Notes under the pieces: generated by a model
The model's database searches: none
Told to the model about the DNA's origin: nothing
The model's input: the letters and a program-made list of their open reading frames with translations, nothing else
Source of the DNA: JAKJEP01 sp964580995
Lineage (GTDB): Bacteria; Planctomycetota; Phycisphaerae; Sedimentisphaerales; SM23-30
Length of the DNA stretch: 62,933 nt
Assembly: GCA_964580995.1 (NCBI GenBank)
Contig: CAZOMV010000020.1
Span: 1-62,933 of the forward strand
Reading direction: 5' to 3'
In this document: positions 17,239 through 26,700 of the stretch, in pieces
Layout of the letters: every line of letters begins with the position of its first letter
Position numbering within the stretch: position 1 is the stretch's first letter
Position numbers and translations under genes: made by a program

Positions 17239-18090
17239 TCAAAGGACTAATTGCAAACCTCTTCCATTCTTCCGCCGGCGAATAATCCGTTTATTGGAAG
17301 CTTTCCTTGGATTTCTCGTCTTCCCGCCTTTGGCCGGCACACCGGTGGGCGAACAGGGATGTCTGCCGCCATTGGCTCTGCCTTCACCGCCGCCGAGCGG
17401 ATGGGCAACGGGATTCATGGCCTTGCCGCGTACATGGGATTTCCGTCCCATATGCCGGTGCCGGCCCGCTTTTCCAATCCGAACATGCTGATGATCGGCG
17501 TTTCCGATCTGACCGATGGTAGCCCGGCAGGCCAGGGAAATCATTCGCATCTCCCCGCTGGGGAGGATTAAATGAGCCAGGTTGCCTTCTTTGGCAGCTA
17601 ACCGGGCGCTGGAACCGGCGGAACGGACGATCTTGCCGCCCTGGCCGGGATTCATTTCGATATTATGCACATCCATTCCGGCGGGAATTCCTGAAAGCGG
17701 CATACAATTCCCAACTTTGGGTTCGACCCGGGCACCACTTTCAACGGATTCTCCCACCTGCAATCCCACCGGGGCGAGAATATATCTCTTTTCCCCGTCT
17801 TCATACTGCAGCAAGGCAATATGGCAGGTCCGGTTTGGATCATACTCGATGGCTTCCACTTTGGCGGCCATCGCGTCTTTGTCCCGTTTGAAATCGATAA
17901 GTCGATACAACCGCCGGGCACCGCCGCCCCGAAACCGCACAGTCACTTTCCCGCTATGATTGCGTCCACCGGATTTTTTAATTCTCTTGACCAGGGTTTT
18001 TTCTGGTTTGGTACGCGTTACTTCAAAGTAATCGTTTACCGAAGAATTTCGCCGTCCGGGGCTGGTTGGTTTATATACACGTATTCCCAT
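17239..18090 (-). CDS. rplB: 50S ribosomal protein L2
   Basis: A 283-residue L2, needed for subunit association and close to the peptidyl transferase centre. The conserved loop NPVAHPLGGGEGRANGGRHP holds the functionally important histidine. N-terminal OB-fold and SH3-like domains are both full length. It follows rplW after 16 bp. Confidence 0.97.
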   Translation of the reverse strand: MGIRVYKPTSPGRRNSSVNDYFEVTRTKPEKTLVKRIKKSGGRNHSGKVTVRFRGGGARRLYRLIDFKRDKDAMAAKVEAIEYDPNRTCHIALLQYEDGEKRYILAPVGLQVGESVESGARVEPKVGNCMPLSGIPAGMDVHNIEMNPGQGGKIVRSAGSSARLAAKEGNLAHLILPSGEMRMISLACRATIGQIGNADHQHVRIGKAGRHRHMGRKSHVRGKAMNPVAHPLGGGEGRANGGRHPCSPTGVPAKGGKTRNPRKASNKRIIRRRKNGRGLQLVL

Positions 18091-18106
18091 GGCTAATTTC
18101 TCTCAA

Positions 18107-18385
18107 TTAAAATAGGTCAATATGAAAATCCGGACGCAACACGACAAACGCTTTTTTCCAATTGGCGGTTGTGCCCCGACTCATTCCACGACGTCTGGGT
18201 TTTCCTTTTCGATTCGATGTTCTTACCTCGGCAACCTGAACATTATAAATTTTCTCCACAGCCTGTTTGATTTCGATTTTATTGGCTTTGGGATGCACCT
18301 GAAAGGGATAGGCTCGCAAAGCTTGCGCCAAATGGGTTCCCTGTTCGGTTACTAAAGGTTTAATGATTACTTGATATTTATCCAC
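18107..18385 (-). CDS. rplW: 50S ribosomal protein L23
   Basis: A 92-residue L23, the tunnel-exit docking protein for trigger factor and SRP. The family core is DKYQVIIKPLVTEQGTHLAQ, then HPKANKIEIKQAVEKIYNVQ. Start codon choice: GTG at 18385 has a good AAGGTGAG site 4-7 bp upstream, whereas the in-frame GTG at 18394 (three codons longer) overlaps that site, so 18385 is preferred. There is no ATG at the start. Confidence 0.93.
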   Translation of the reverse strand: MDKYQVIIKPLVTEQGTHLAQALRAYPFQVHPKANKIEIKQAVEKIYNVQVAEVRTSNRKGKPRRRGMSRGTTANWKKAFVVLRPDFHIDLF

Positions 18386-18401
18386 TGAACTCACCTTACA
18401 A

Positions 18402-19046
18402 TTAATTTTCCGCCGGTTTTCCCGCGACGGAGTTATTCAAAAGTTTTTCCAGGGCCGCTTTGGTAAAGAGCAATTTCCTGCGGGAACAAATATCCCCTGC
18501 ATTCAGTTGAATAACCGGCAGGGAATCGACTCGCGGAATATTGCGAACCGATTTGTAAAGATTGAGGTTATACTCTTCGATAGCGACCAGACAACTGCGG
18601 TCAATTTTAAGATTATTTAAAATTTTGACGAAATTCTTGGTTTTCGGGGATTCAAACTGCAACTGGTTGACTACCACCACATCCTCGCTTTGAAACTTGG
18701 CTAAGATGGCGGAATTGCGGGCCAGGCGGCGCTGTTTTTTGGGCATATCCTGCCGAAAATCGCGATTGATTTTCGCGAAGGCAACACCGCCGCCGCGACG
18801 GACGGGGGTGCGGACAGCGCCCGCACGAGCGTTACCGGTACCCTTTTGTTTATACAATTTTCGGGTGGACCCGGCAACCATGCCCCGGCTTTTGGTAGCA
18901 ACGGTCCCCTGCCGTTTGTTGGCATGATACATGACGAGAGCCTGCTTCAGAAGGGCAAGCTTCACCTTACCGCCCAAAACGGCTTCGTCGATCTTCATTT
19001 GTTCGACTTCTTTTCCCTGAATGTCATATACTGGTACAGTAATCAT
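18402..19046 (-). CDS. rplD: 50S ribosomal protein L4
   Basis: A 214-residue L4. Its extended loop reaches the exit tunnel; the conserved RKLYKQKGTGNARAGAVRTP is present. In E. coli L4 also represses the S10 operon by acting on the leader RNA upstream of rpsJ; here a 385-bp leader-like gap occurs before rpsJ, so a similar circuit is possible but not shown. Confidence 0.96.
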   Translation of the reverse strand: MITVPVYDIQGKEVEQMKIDEAVLGGKVKLALLKQALVMYHANKRQGTVATKSRGMVAGSTRKLYKQKGTGNARAGAVRTPVRRGGGVAFAKINRDFRQDMPKKQRRLARNSAILAKFQSEDVVVVNQLQFESPKTKNFVKILNNLKIDRSCLVAIEEYNLNLYKSVRNIPRVDSLPVIQLNAGDICSRRKLLFTKAALEKLLNNSVAGKPAEN

Positions 19047-19076
19047 AATATAACGCCTTTGAAAGCGAACGATTCC

Positions 19077-19724
19077 TCAATTTTTTACCTTTGCCTTGGA
19101 AACAACAATATATCCATTGCAGGGCCCCGGAATAGAACCCTTCACCAATAAAATATTATTTTCCCGGTCAATTCCCATAAGACGCTGATTTCGGGTCGTG
19201 CAGCGAACGAAGCCCATATGCCCGGCCATTTTTTTGCCTTTTCGGATGGTTCGGGAAGTACCACGGCCGCCAGAGTTGGCACCGATACCGCCGGGACTGC
19301 GATGTTTTCGTTCACATCCATGGCTGGCCGGCTGGCCTTTGAAGCCATGCCGTTTCATCACGCCCTGAAACCCCTTGCCCTTGGTCGTGCCGACTATATC
19401 TACAAAATGGATTCCCTCAAAAACGTCAACGGTCAGTTGTTCGCCAGCCTGTTTTTCCGGGGCTTCCGTCAATCGAATCTCGCGAAGAAATCGTTTGACA
19501 GAAACGGAAGCCTTTTTAGCATGCCCGACTTGCGGGGCTTTCTGACGCGAACGCTTCATATCCTCGTACCCCAGTTGCATGGCCCAATATCCATCGGTTT
19601 CCTGCGTTTTTACTTGCATCACAGGACAAGGACCCGCCTGGATAACGGTAACGGGCACCATAACGCCGTTCTCGTCATAGATCTGGGTCATGCCGATTTT
19701 TTTACCTAATAACGCTGCGGTCAT
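19077..19724 (-). CDS. rplC: 50S ribosomal protein L3
   Basis: A 215-residue L3 reaching the peptidyl transferase centre. Landmarks are AALLGKKIGMTQIYDENG at the start and GTTKGKGFQGVMKRHGFKG with HRSPGGIGANSGGRG in the middle; the Gln of the GxQ site that can be methylated in E. coli falls in the KGQPASHG stretch. ATG 19724 is used, as the TTG at 19730 has no ribosome binding site. A strong terminator-like hairpin separates it from rpsJ. Confidence 0.95.
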   Translation of the reverse strand: MTAALLGKKIGMTQIYDENGVMVPVTVIQAGPCPVMQVKTQETDGYWAMQLGYEDMKRSRQKAPQVGHAKKASVSVKRFLREIRLTEAPEKQAGEQLTVDVFEGIHFVDIVGTTKGKGFQGVMKRHGFKGQPASHGCERKHRSPGGIGANSGGRGTSRTIRKGKKMAGHMGFVRCTTRNQRLMGIDRENNILLVKGSIPGPCNGYIVVSKAKVKN

Positions 19725-19761
19725 AATCAAAACTCGCTTTTATAAATGTAATTACTACTCT

Positions 19762-19798
19762 ATAAATAAAAACGTGCTCGACAATAGGGAGCACGTTT
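19762..19798 (-). terminator. Intrinsic terminator between rpsJ and rplC
   Basis: On the minus strand, AAACGTGCTC (19789-19798 reversed) pairs perfectly with GAGCACGTTT (19770-19779 reversed) around a 9-nt loop, followed at once by TTTTTATTTAT. This is a textbook rho-independent terminator starting 12 bp after the rpsJ stop codon and inside what is usually an uninterrupted S10 operon. Confidence 0.75.
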
Positions 19799-19810
19799 CA
19801 AATCACGACA

Positions 19811-20158
19811 CTAGACACGAATCTTTACGAAGACACCGGCGGGAACTACCAGGCGATTGAGGGCCTCGACGGTACGCGGATTCGCTTCAAAGATATCGAT
19901 AAGTCGTTTATGCGTACGGATTTCAAACTGTTCGCGTGATTTTTTATCGATATGGGGGGACCGCAAGACCGTATATCTCTCAATACGCGTCGGCAAAGGG
20001 ACCGGTCCGCTCACCTTGGCGTTGGTTCGACGGGCATGTTCTACGATTTCTTTGGCCGAAGTATCCAAGGCCTTGTGATCATAGGCTTCCATGCGTATTC
20101 TAATTCGTTCCGTTTCCACGTGGGTCAACTCCCAAACACTGGTGCCTTTTTCAGGCAT
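19811..20158 (-). CDS. rpsJ: 30S ribosomal protein S10
   Basis: A 115-residue S10 (also NusE in antitermination). The core begins ERIRIRMEAYDHKALDTSAK and includes GPVPLPTRIERYTVLRSPHI and RTHKRLIDI. The 16 residues before it are longer than usual. ATG 20158 has no recognisable Shine-Dalgarno, which is odd for this block. It is flanked by a 385-bp structured gap upstream and a terminator downstream, so it may be a separately controlled unit. Confidence 0.95.
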   Translation of the reverse strand: MPEKGTSVWELTHVETERIRIRMEAYDHKALDTSAKEIVEHARRTNAKVSGPVPLPTRIERYTVLRSPHIDKKSREQFEIRTHKRLIDIFEANPRTVEALNRLVVPAGVFVKIRV

Positions 20159-20543
20159 TTACAACATTATTACTACTCGAAACAATAAAATGGCCTTACC
20201 AATAACTTTTTCATAAGTTACATCTCAGCCAGCGATTTACATAGATTCGTTAGCTTACTGAATCTAGGAAATCAGTCAACTAAAATTTATATAAATTTTG
20301 TTAAAGATTAATTTTTTTTCGTGCTTTTGAAAATCTAAAAGATTTCCAGAGTCCGATAAAAGAATCAATCCATAGGCAGGGCCTTTCAAGCAAGGTCCTT
20401 AAGGCAAGTCGCCCGCAAGGGGCTTATCTACCCCATCCGTGGGTAAACACTGATAAGACAACAACTTAAACTAACGCAGGAAATCCTATTTTCCTGCTCG
20501 CCTAATGAGGAAGTGATGAATATAGCAAGAAAGGAATTTCTTG
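20159..20543 (-). promoter_or_regulatory. Long leader/intergenic region upstream of rpsJ
   Basis: 385 bp without a gene, the largest gap inside the ribosomal block. Read on the minus strand it holds the 8-bp stem-loop after fusA, then TACCC/GGGTA and GCCC/GGGC hairpins (about 20405-20450), then an AT-rich stretch with a possible weak promoter (TTGACT near 20277 with a poor -10). The combination suggests a promoter plus a structured 5' leader for rpsJ, comparable in place to the E. coli S10 leader, though no sequence match is claimed. Confidence 0.4.
20476..20497 (-). other. Stem-loop downstream of fusA
   Basis: GCAGGAAA (20476-20483) and TTTCCTGC (20490-20497) form a perfect 8-bp stem with a 6-nt loop, 47 bp after the fusA stop. 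No T-run follows on the minus strand, so it may be a processing or RNA 3'-end stabilising hairpin rather than a terminator. Confidence 0.5.
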
Positions 20544-22622
20544 TCAATAGGCAGAAGCTAAAACTTTTTGAGAAATTTGTTCAGGAATCAGGGCGTATTC
20601 ATAGGGTTCCATGGTATAACTGGCCCGCCCTTGGCTTAAACTGCGGATTTCCGTGGCATAACCGAACATTTCCGCCAGGGGAACCAAGCAGTCGATCACG
20701 CGGCTCTGGCCCCGTTGCTCGGTTTTCTGGATAATGGCGCGTTTTCGGGTCAGATCACCCTGAATCGAGCCGAAATACGGTTCCGGGGTGATGATCTGCA
20801 TTCTCATAATCGGCTCTAATAAAGATGGAACGGCTTTTTGGACGGCATCGAAGAAGGCCATGCTGCCGGCCTGCTGAAAGGCGATATCCGAAGAATCCAC
20901 CGGGTGGAAAGAACCGTCCAGAACGCAGACTTTGATATTCACCAGGGGATAACCGGCCAGGGTTCCGGAAGCGGCTGCATCCTGGATTCCGCGGATCGCC
21001 GAAGTAATGTAATCCCGGGGAATACTTCCCCCCACCACCTTATCTTCAAAAACCATATTTTCGTCCGAATCGAGGGGCTGATAGGGTTCTACCGTAATAA
21101 TCACATGTCCATACTGTCCTCTGCCGCCGGTTTGTTTTACGAATTTTCCTTCCCCCCTGGCCCGTTGGGTAATCGTTTCCTTGTAGGCCACTCGCGGGCG
21201 GCCCACCGCCACATCAATTTTCATGTCCCTTATTAATTTGTGCTGTAGGATTTCCAGATGCAATTCACCCATCCCGCTGATAATCGTCTGGCCGGTGTCA
21301 TCATGGAAATCGGCACGGAAGGTGGGGTCTTCGCGTTTCAAGGTTTCCAGGGCGAGAGCCAGCTTGGCCTTATCGGCGGAAGTTCTCGGTTCGATCGACA
21401 GGCTGATAACTGGTTCTGGGAAATGGATGGCTTCCAGAACAACGGGGGTTTTCTGGGAACAGAGCGTATCGCCGGTAAGAGTGCTTTTCAGACCGATCAG
21501 ACCGGCGATATCCCCTGCGCGGGCCTCTTCCTGGAGGGAAAGCGAACCGGCATGAATCTGGCCAATCTTGGTCACATTTTCCTTGCGATCACGGGAGCTG
21601 TTCAATATCCGCATACCGCTTTTGAGGGTGCCGGAATAAATCCGAACAAACGTCAAATCGCCGTGCTGATCGGAAGATATTTTAAAGGCCATGGCGATCA
21701 AAGGGCCGCTGGGATCACAGGGATAGGCGACTTTTTTCTGGGGATCCCCTTTGATATGCCCTTCGATATCAGGCCGATCCAGCGGGCTGGGCAGATAATT
21801 TACAATCGCATCCAGGAGTTTCCGGGATCCAATGCTTCGCAAAGCAGCACCGCATAAAACCGGGTGGATTTTGCCGACGATGGTTCCTTTGCGAAGTCCC
21901 ACCATGATTTCCTGATCGCTGAGGGGCAGATCATGAATATATTTTTCCATCAGGGCTTCGTCAAATTCGGCTGCCTGTTCGATCATGCGTTGTCGGGCAT
22001 ACCGGGCCGGTTCGAGAAGATCGGCGGGAATATCCTGGACGGTGATGGTAGAACCGACTTTGTCGGGCGTAAAATACAAAGCCTTTTGGTCCAGCAAATC
22101 CACGAACCCTTGAAAGTCATCCTGGGCACCGATGGGAAGCTGCAACACCACCGGATTGGCCAGGAGCTTTTCGTGAAGGCTTTTCACGGACATTTCGAAA
22201 TCAGCGCCGATTTTATCCATTTTATTGATTAAGCATAAGCAGGGCACGGAATACTTCTGGGCCTGATGCCAGACGGTTTCCGACTGGGCCTGCACCCCTT
22301 CGCTGGCGTCAAAAACCGCGACGGCGCCATCCAGAACCCGCAGCGAACGTTCCACTTCCACGGTAAAATCGACGTGGCCGGGAGTATCGATCAGATTGAT
22401 CCGATTCCCTTTCCAGGGACAAGTAGTGGCGGCGGACGTGATGGTAATGCCGCGTTCCTGCTCTTCGGCCAGATAATCCATCACAGCGGTACCTTCATGG
22501 ACCTCACCCAGTTTATAGGTTCGGCCGGTATAATACAGGATACGCTCGGTAATGGTGGTTTTCCCGGCGTCAATATGGGCCATAATCCCGATATTTCGAA
22601 TTTTCGAAAGTTCCTGTGTCAT
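20544..22622 (-). CDS. fusA: Translation elongation factor G
   Basis: A 692-residue GTPase that drives ribosome translocation. G motifs are AHIDAGKT (residues 15-22), DTPGHVDFTVEVERSLRVLD and NKMDK; the switch I segment EEQERGITITSAATTCPW is normal. Domains III-V follow, with GMGELHLEI and the domain IV GRGQYGHVIITVEP. ATG 22622 matches the family start; the longer open frame to 22712 covers a terminator hairpin and is not coding. The Shine-Dalgarno is weak. Its own promoter must lie upstream or the terminator must be bypassed. Confidence 0.96.
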   Translation of the reverse strand: MTQELSKIRNIGIMAHIDAGKTTITERILYYTGRTYKLGEVHEGTAVMDYLAEEQERGITITSAATTCPWKGNRINLIDTPGHVDFTVEVERSLRVLDGAVAVFDASEGVQAQSETVWHQAQKYSVPCLCLINKMDKIGADFEMSVKSLHEKLLANPVVLQLPIGAQDDFQGFVDLLDQKALYFTPDKVGSTITVQDIPADLLEPARYARQRMIEQAAEFDEALMEKYIHDLPLSDQEIMVGLRKGTIVGKIHPVLCGAALRSIGSRKLLDAIVNYLPSPLDRPDIEGHIKGDPQKKVAYPCDPSGPLIAMAFKISSDQHGDLTFVRIYSGTLKSGMRILNSSRDRKENVTKIGQIHAGSLSLQEEARAGDIAGLIGLKSTLTGDTLCSQKTPVVLEAIHFPEPVISLSIEPRTSADKAKLALALETLKREDPTFRADFHDDTGQTIISGMGELHLEILQHKLIRDMKIDVAVGRPRVAYKETITQRARGEGKFVKQTGGRGQYGHVIITVEPYQPLDSDENMVFEDKVVGGSIPRDYITSAIRGIQDAAASGTLAGYPLVNIKVCVLDGSFHPVDSSDIAFQQAGSMAFFDAVQKAVPSLLEPIMRMQIITPEPYFGSIQGDLTRKRAIIQKTEQRGQSRVIDCLVPLAEMFGYATEIRSLSQGRASYTMEPYEYALIPEQISQKVLASAY

Positions 22623-22657
22623 GCGAAATCCAGAATATGGTACGGAACCAATTACGT

Positions 22658-22702
22658 AAAAAAATGCCACAATCAGGTTCCCATTGAACCCCATTGTGGC
22701 AT
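22658..22702 (-). terminator. Intrinsic terminator between rpsG and fusA
   Basis: On the minus strand ATGCCACAAT pairs perfectly with ATTGTGGCAT (arms at 22693-22702 and 22664-22673), with a further nested GGTTC/GAACC pairing inside, and six Ts follow directly (22658-22663). It lies 17 bp after the rpsG stop and 35 bp before the fusA start codon. Confidence 0.8.
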
Positions 22703-22719
22703 ATGGGTACAATCGTTAC

Positions 22720-23193
22720 TTACCAGGCAAAATGAGCGAAGGCTTTGTTGGCTTCCGCCATGCGATGGACATTTTCGCGTGTAGTCATAGCAGCGCCTTC
22801 CTTGTTAAAGGCCGCTACCAGTTCTTCGCTGAGACGAATCGCCATCGGTTTTCCTTTTTTCGCCCGAGCGGCCGCCAGAATCCAGCGGAACGCCAGCGCC
22901 TGCTGCCGCGAGGAAGCGACCTGCATAGGAACCTGATAACTGGCCCCACCGACACGCTTACTGCGCACTTCAATGAGGGGCTTGACATTATAAATGGCGG
23001 TTTCAAAGACTTCCAGAGGGGAAACATCCTTGACCCGTTTGCTGACTTTATCGAGAGCCTCATACAAGACGGTCTGCGCAGCGCTCTTTTTGCCATCCCA
23101 CATCATGCAATTAATGAATTTAGACACTAACTTACTGTTATATTTGGGATCCGGTCGTAGCTGTTTTGCTGATGCCGTAAAACGTTTTGGCAT
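22720..23193 (-). CDS. rpsG: 30S ribosomal protein S7
   Basis: A 157-residue S7, the head assembly nucleator near the E site. It starts MPKRFTASAKQLRPDPKYNS and includes KFINCMMWDGKKSAAQTVLY and RRVGGASYQVP-like GVGGASYQVPMQV. Length fits the family. In E. coli S7 represses the str operon from the rpsL-rpsG gap; here that gap is 68 bp and I see no clear structure in it. Confidence 0.96.
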   Translation of the reverse strand: MPKRFTASAKQLRPDPKYNSKLVSKFINCMMWDGKKSAAQTVLYEALDKVSKRVKDVSPLEVFETAIYNVKPLIEVRSKRVGGASYQVPMQVASSRQQALAFRWILAAARAKKGKPMAIRLSEELVAAFNKEGAAMTTRENVHRMAEANKAFAHFAW

Positions 23194-23261
23194 TATCCAA
23201 TAACCTCCGAATAAGTTTGATTCATACTAATCATTTATTTCCAATCCTGTTCCAGGTAGAA

Positions 23262-23633
23262 TTACTTGCCCACTTTGGCCCCATACTTGCTGCGGCTTTG
23301 TTTGCGTCCGTTGACGCCCAGGGTATCCAGAACACCGCGAACGATATGATAGCGAACACCGGGAAGGTCGCGGACCCTGCCGCCCCGGACCAGGACGATA
23401 CTATGTTCCTGCAGATTATGATCTTCTCCAGGTATATACGCGGTAACTTCCTTGCCGTTGCTGAGCCGAACCCTGGCTACTTTCCGCAAGGCGGAGTTCG
23501 GTTTCTTAGGGGTCTGGGTTCTGACCTGCAGGCAAACACCACGTTTTTGCGGACATTGTCCCAAATCAGGCGTTTTTCCCTTTCGGCGAACAGGTTTACG
23601 TCCATTTTTAACTAACTGGTTGATAGTCGGCAT
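23262..23633 (-). CDS. rpsL: 30S ribosomal protein S12 with Arg at position 88
   Basis: A 123-residue S12, central to decoding. It starts MPTINQLVKNGRKPVRRKGK; the decoding loop TQTPKKPNSALRK keeps Lys43. The second loop reads GGRVRDLPGVRYH, so residue 88 (the Lys of RVKDLPGV in most bacteria) is Arg. Substitutions K88R/K87R at this place are known to give streptomycin resistance in Mycobacterium and E. coli. The gene follows rpoC after 70 bp, as in many bacteria. Confidence 0.96.
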   Translation of the reverse strand: MPTINQLVKNGRKPVRRKGKTPDLGQCPQKRGVCLQVRTQTPKKPNSALRKVARVRLSNGKEVTAYIPGEDHNLQEHSIVLVRGGRVRDLPGVRYHIVRGVLDTLGVNGRKQSRSKYGAKVGK

Positions 23634-23703
23634 TTATTTCTCCAAAGCCTAGCACATATACTTTCTAAATTTTCTAAGCAGTCATTTTACGCTAAAATTT
23701 TAT

Positions 23704-26700
23704 CTATGTCAACCCCAGAGCTTCTTTTACCGCTTTTTCTGCTCTGGCTTCTTCCGCTTCTTTTTCCGAAAGTTCAGTTATGGCAAACTCCGGCGGAGGC
23801 GGCGGGGCTGCCAAATGCTTCACTTTTATGCCCAAATAGGGCTTAAAGGCGGTTCCGGCAGGTATTAAATGACCTAAAATTACGTTTTCTTTCAACCCTA
23901 ACAACTGGTCCACCTTGCCCGAAATACTCGCCTCGGTCAAAACGCGAGTCGTTTCCTGGAAACTGGCCGCAGAAACAAAGCTTTCCGACTGGAGCGAAGC
24001 TTTGGTAATACCCAGAAGCATGGTCGTACCAGAGGCTGGCCGGCAACGAGTACCTTCGGCCTGATCGCCGCCGATAGCAGAGACCGGTTCGTTGACGCGA
24101 TCCAGCTCTTCTTTTGTAACTATTTGTCCTATCTTGAGATCGGTATCACCCGGGTTGGTAATCTTGACACTGCTGTTGATGCGATCATTGATCTCGCGGA
24201 AAAGGAATTTGTCCAGCGTATCGCCGGGCAGGACATCGGCATCACCGATATTTTCCACTTTCACTTTACGCATCATCTGGCAGATGATGATTTCGACATG
24301 TTTATCGTTAATTTTCACATTCTGGGAACGATAGACATTTTGGATTTCGGTCAGCAGGTAATCCTGCAAAGCCTCTTCACCACGAATCCGCAGGATATCA
24401 TGGGGTACCAGCGGGCCATCGGTCAGGGGACTGCCGGCATCCACATAATCTCCCGTGTGGACATTCAGATGTTTGTCATGGGAAACATGATGTTCAATTT
24501 CCATGCCGGATTCCGACCGGACAATAATGGTCATTTTACCACGTCGCTTATCGCTTCTAAGTTCCACCCGGCCCGATATTTCCGCCATGGCGGCAGGCTC
24601 TTTGGGTTTTCGCGCTTCAAAGATTTCGGTGACGCGGGGCAGACCGCCGGTAATATCCTGGGTACCGGTGATCAGACGAGGCTGCAAGGCCAGGAGGGCA
24701 CCGGGTTTGATCTCCTGCCCTTCGTTCACTTCGATACGCGCTTTGGCAGGAAGATAATGGAAATCGAGGATTCTGCCTTCGGCATCTTCAACTACAATTC
24801 GAGGATGTTTCTCGCCTTTATGCTCGATCACAACCGGGCGGATCTCACGTCCGACATGATCCACTTCGGTACGAATCGTTTCGCCTTCTTCAATATCCTG
24901 GAATTTTACAAAACCGGCTACTTCGGACAGAATCGGTACGCGGTGCGGGTCCCACTCAAAGAGAACAGTACCAATCGTAACTTCCTGTTCTTCATTTACC
25001 AAAATGGTCGAACCATAGGGTGCGCGATATCGTTCCAGTTCACGGCCTTTGCTATCCTGGAGAATGATTTCCCCATTTCGCTTGAGAACGACTTTTTTGG
25101 TGGTTCCGTCTTCCTGTTCTACTGCCACCGCATTCAATTCGGAATATTTTACCACACCGGACACCGTGGCCATGGTTTGATGTTCGACCACGGCACGTTC
25201 GGCAATACCGCCGGTATGGAAGGTACGCATGGTCAACTGGGTGCCCGGCTCACCAATGGACTGGGCAGCGATGATTCCCACCGCCATACCTTCTTCGACC
25301 ATACGGCCGGTACTGAGGTCCACACCATAACACTTGGCGCAGATACCCAACCGGCTTTCACAGGTCATCGGGCTGCGTACGCGAATGGTATCCAATCCCA
25401 ACTCTTCGATTTTACGAGCTACTTCCGGAGTGATTACATCATTCTCCGCTACAATCACTTCATCGGTAATCGGATTGCGGATCGTATCGCGGGCGATGCG
25501 GCCGATAATCATTTCCCGCAAGGGAATCGAAACCTGCTCCCCCTTATAAACGACACTCTTATTGATCCCCTGCAGGGTCTTGCAATTGAATTCGTTGACA
25601 ATGACATTCTGGCTAACGTCCGCCAGTTTCCGGGTTAAATAGCCGCTGTCTGCCGTTTTCAAGGCGGTATCGGCCAACCCTTTGCGAGCACCGTGCGTCG
25701 AGCTGAAATATTCCAGTACGCTCAGGCCTTCCCGGAAATTGGCTTTAATTGGGGTTTCGATAATCTCGCCCGACGGTTTGGCCATCAAGGCACGCATTCC
25801 AGCCAACTGCTGAATCTGATCAACACTGCCGCGGGCCTTGGAATCGGTCATTAAAAACACCGGATTCAAATACGGCTTTCCGTCGCGGGTGTCATTTTCC
25901 AGTTCACGCATCATTTCATTGGTTACCTGGACACGTGCATGGGTCCAGGCGTCGATAATCTGGTTATACCGTTCCCCGTCCGTCAGGGCACCATTCTTAA
26001 AATTCTTCTCAACACGATTGACGCGCTTTTGCGTCACATCAATAATTTCCTGTTTCTTGCTGGGGATCCGCAGATCGGTAATACACATGGACAAACCGGC
26101 TAAGGTCGCGTAACGGAATCCCAGTTCCTTGATATGATCCAGCAAATCAATCGTTTTACTGCGGCCCGCATACTGGAAACAATCGCTGATTACTCCGCTC
26201 AGAGCCTTGGAACTTAGACTATGATTATAGAAGGGCATTTCCTCGGAAAGAATATCATTGAAAATGCACCGTCCGACACAGGTCTCGACGACGGCTCCGG
26301 ATTTACTGAATTTGCCCTCCTTGTCCACCGCCCGCTTATGGGCAGGCAACCGGACTTTGATCTGGGCATGGATGGAAACTTTGCCCTGCTCGTAAGCCAT
26401 CATGGCTTCGAACATATTGCAAAAAGCCATTCCTTCGCCTTTTTCCTGGGGCCGGACCAGGCTCAAATAATAATTGCCCAAAACAATATCCTGAGAGGGC
26501 GACATAATCGGCGAACCACTGGCGGGCGAAAAGATGTTATTGGTCGCCAGCATGAGCACATGGGCTTCCGCCTGGGCTTCGACACTCAAGGGCAAATGCA
26601 CGGCCATCTGGTCGCCATCGAAGTCGGCGTTGAATCCTTTGCAAACCAGGGGATGAATTTTGATCGCGTTTCCTTCGATCAGGATCGGCTCAAAAGCCTG

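Noticed and set aside
22623..22712. 30-codon N-terminal extension of EF-G
   Set aside because: It reads through the terminator hairpin and has no counterpart in EF-G proteins.
24124..25638. 504-codon plus-strand frame opposite rpoC
   Set aside because: It is antisense to a highly conserved gene and its sequence is the usual His/Phe/Asn-rich shadow translation.
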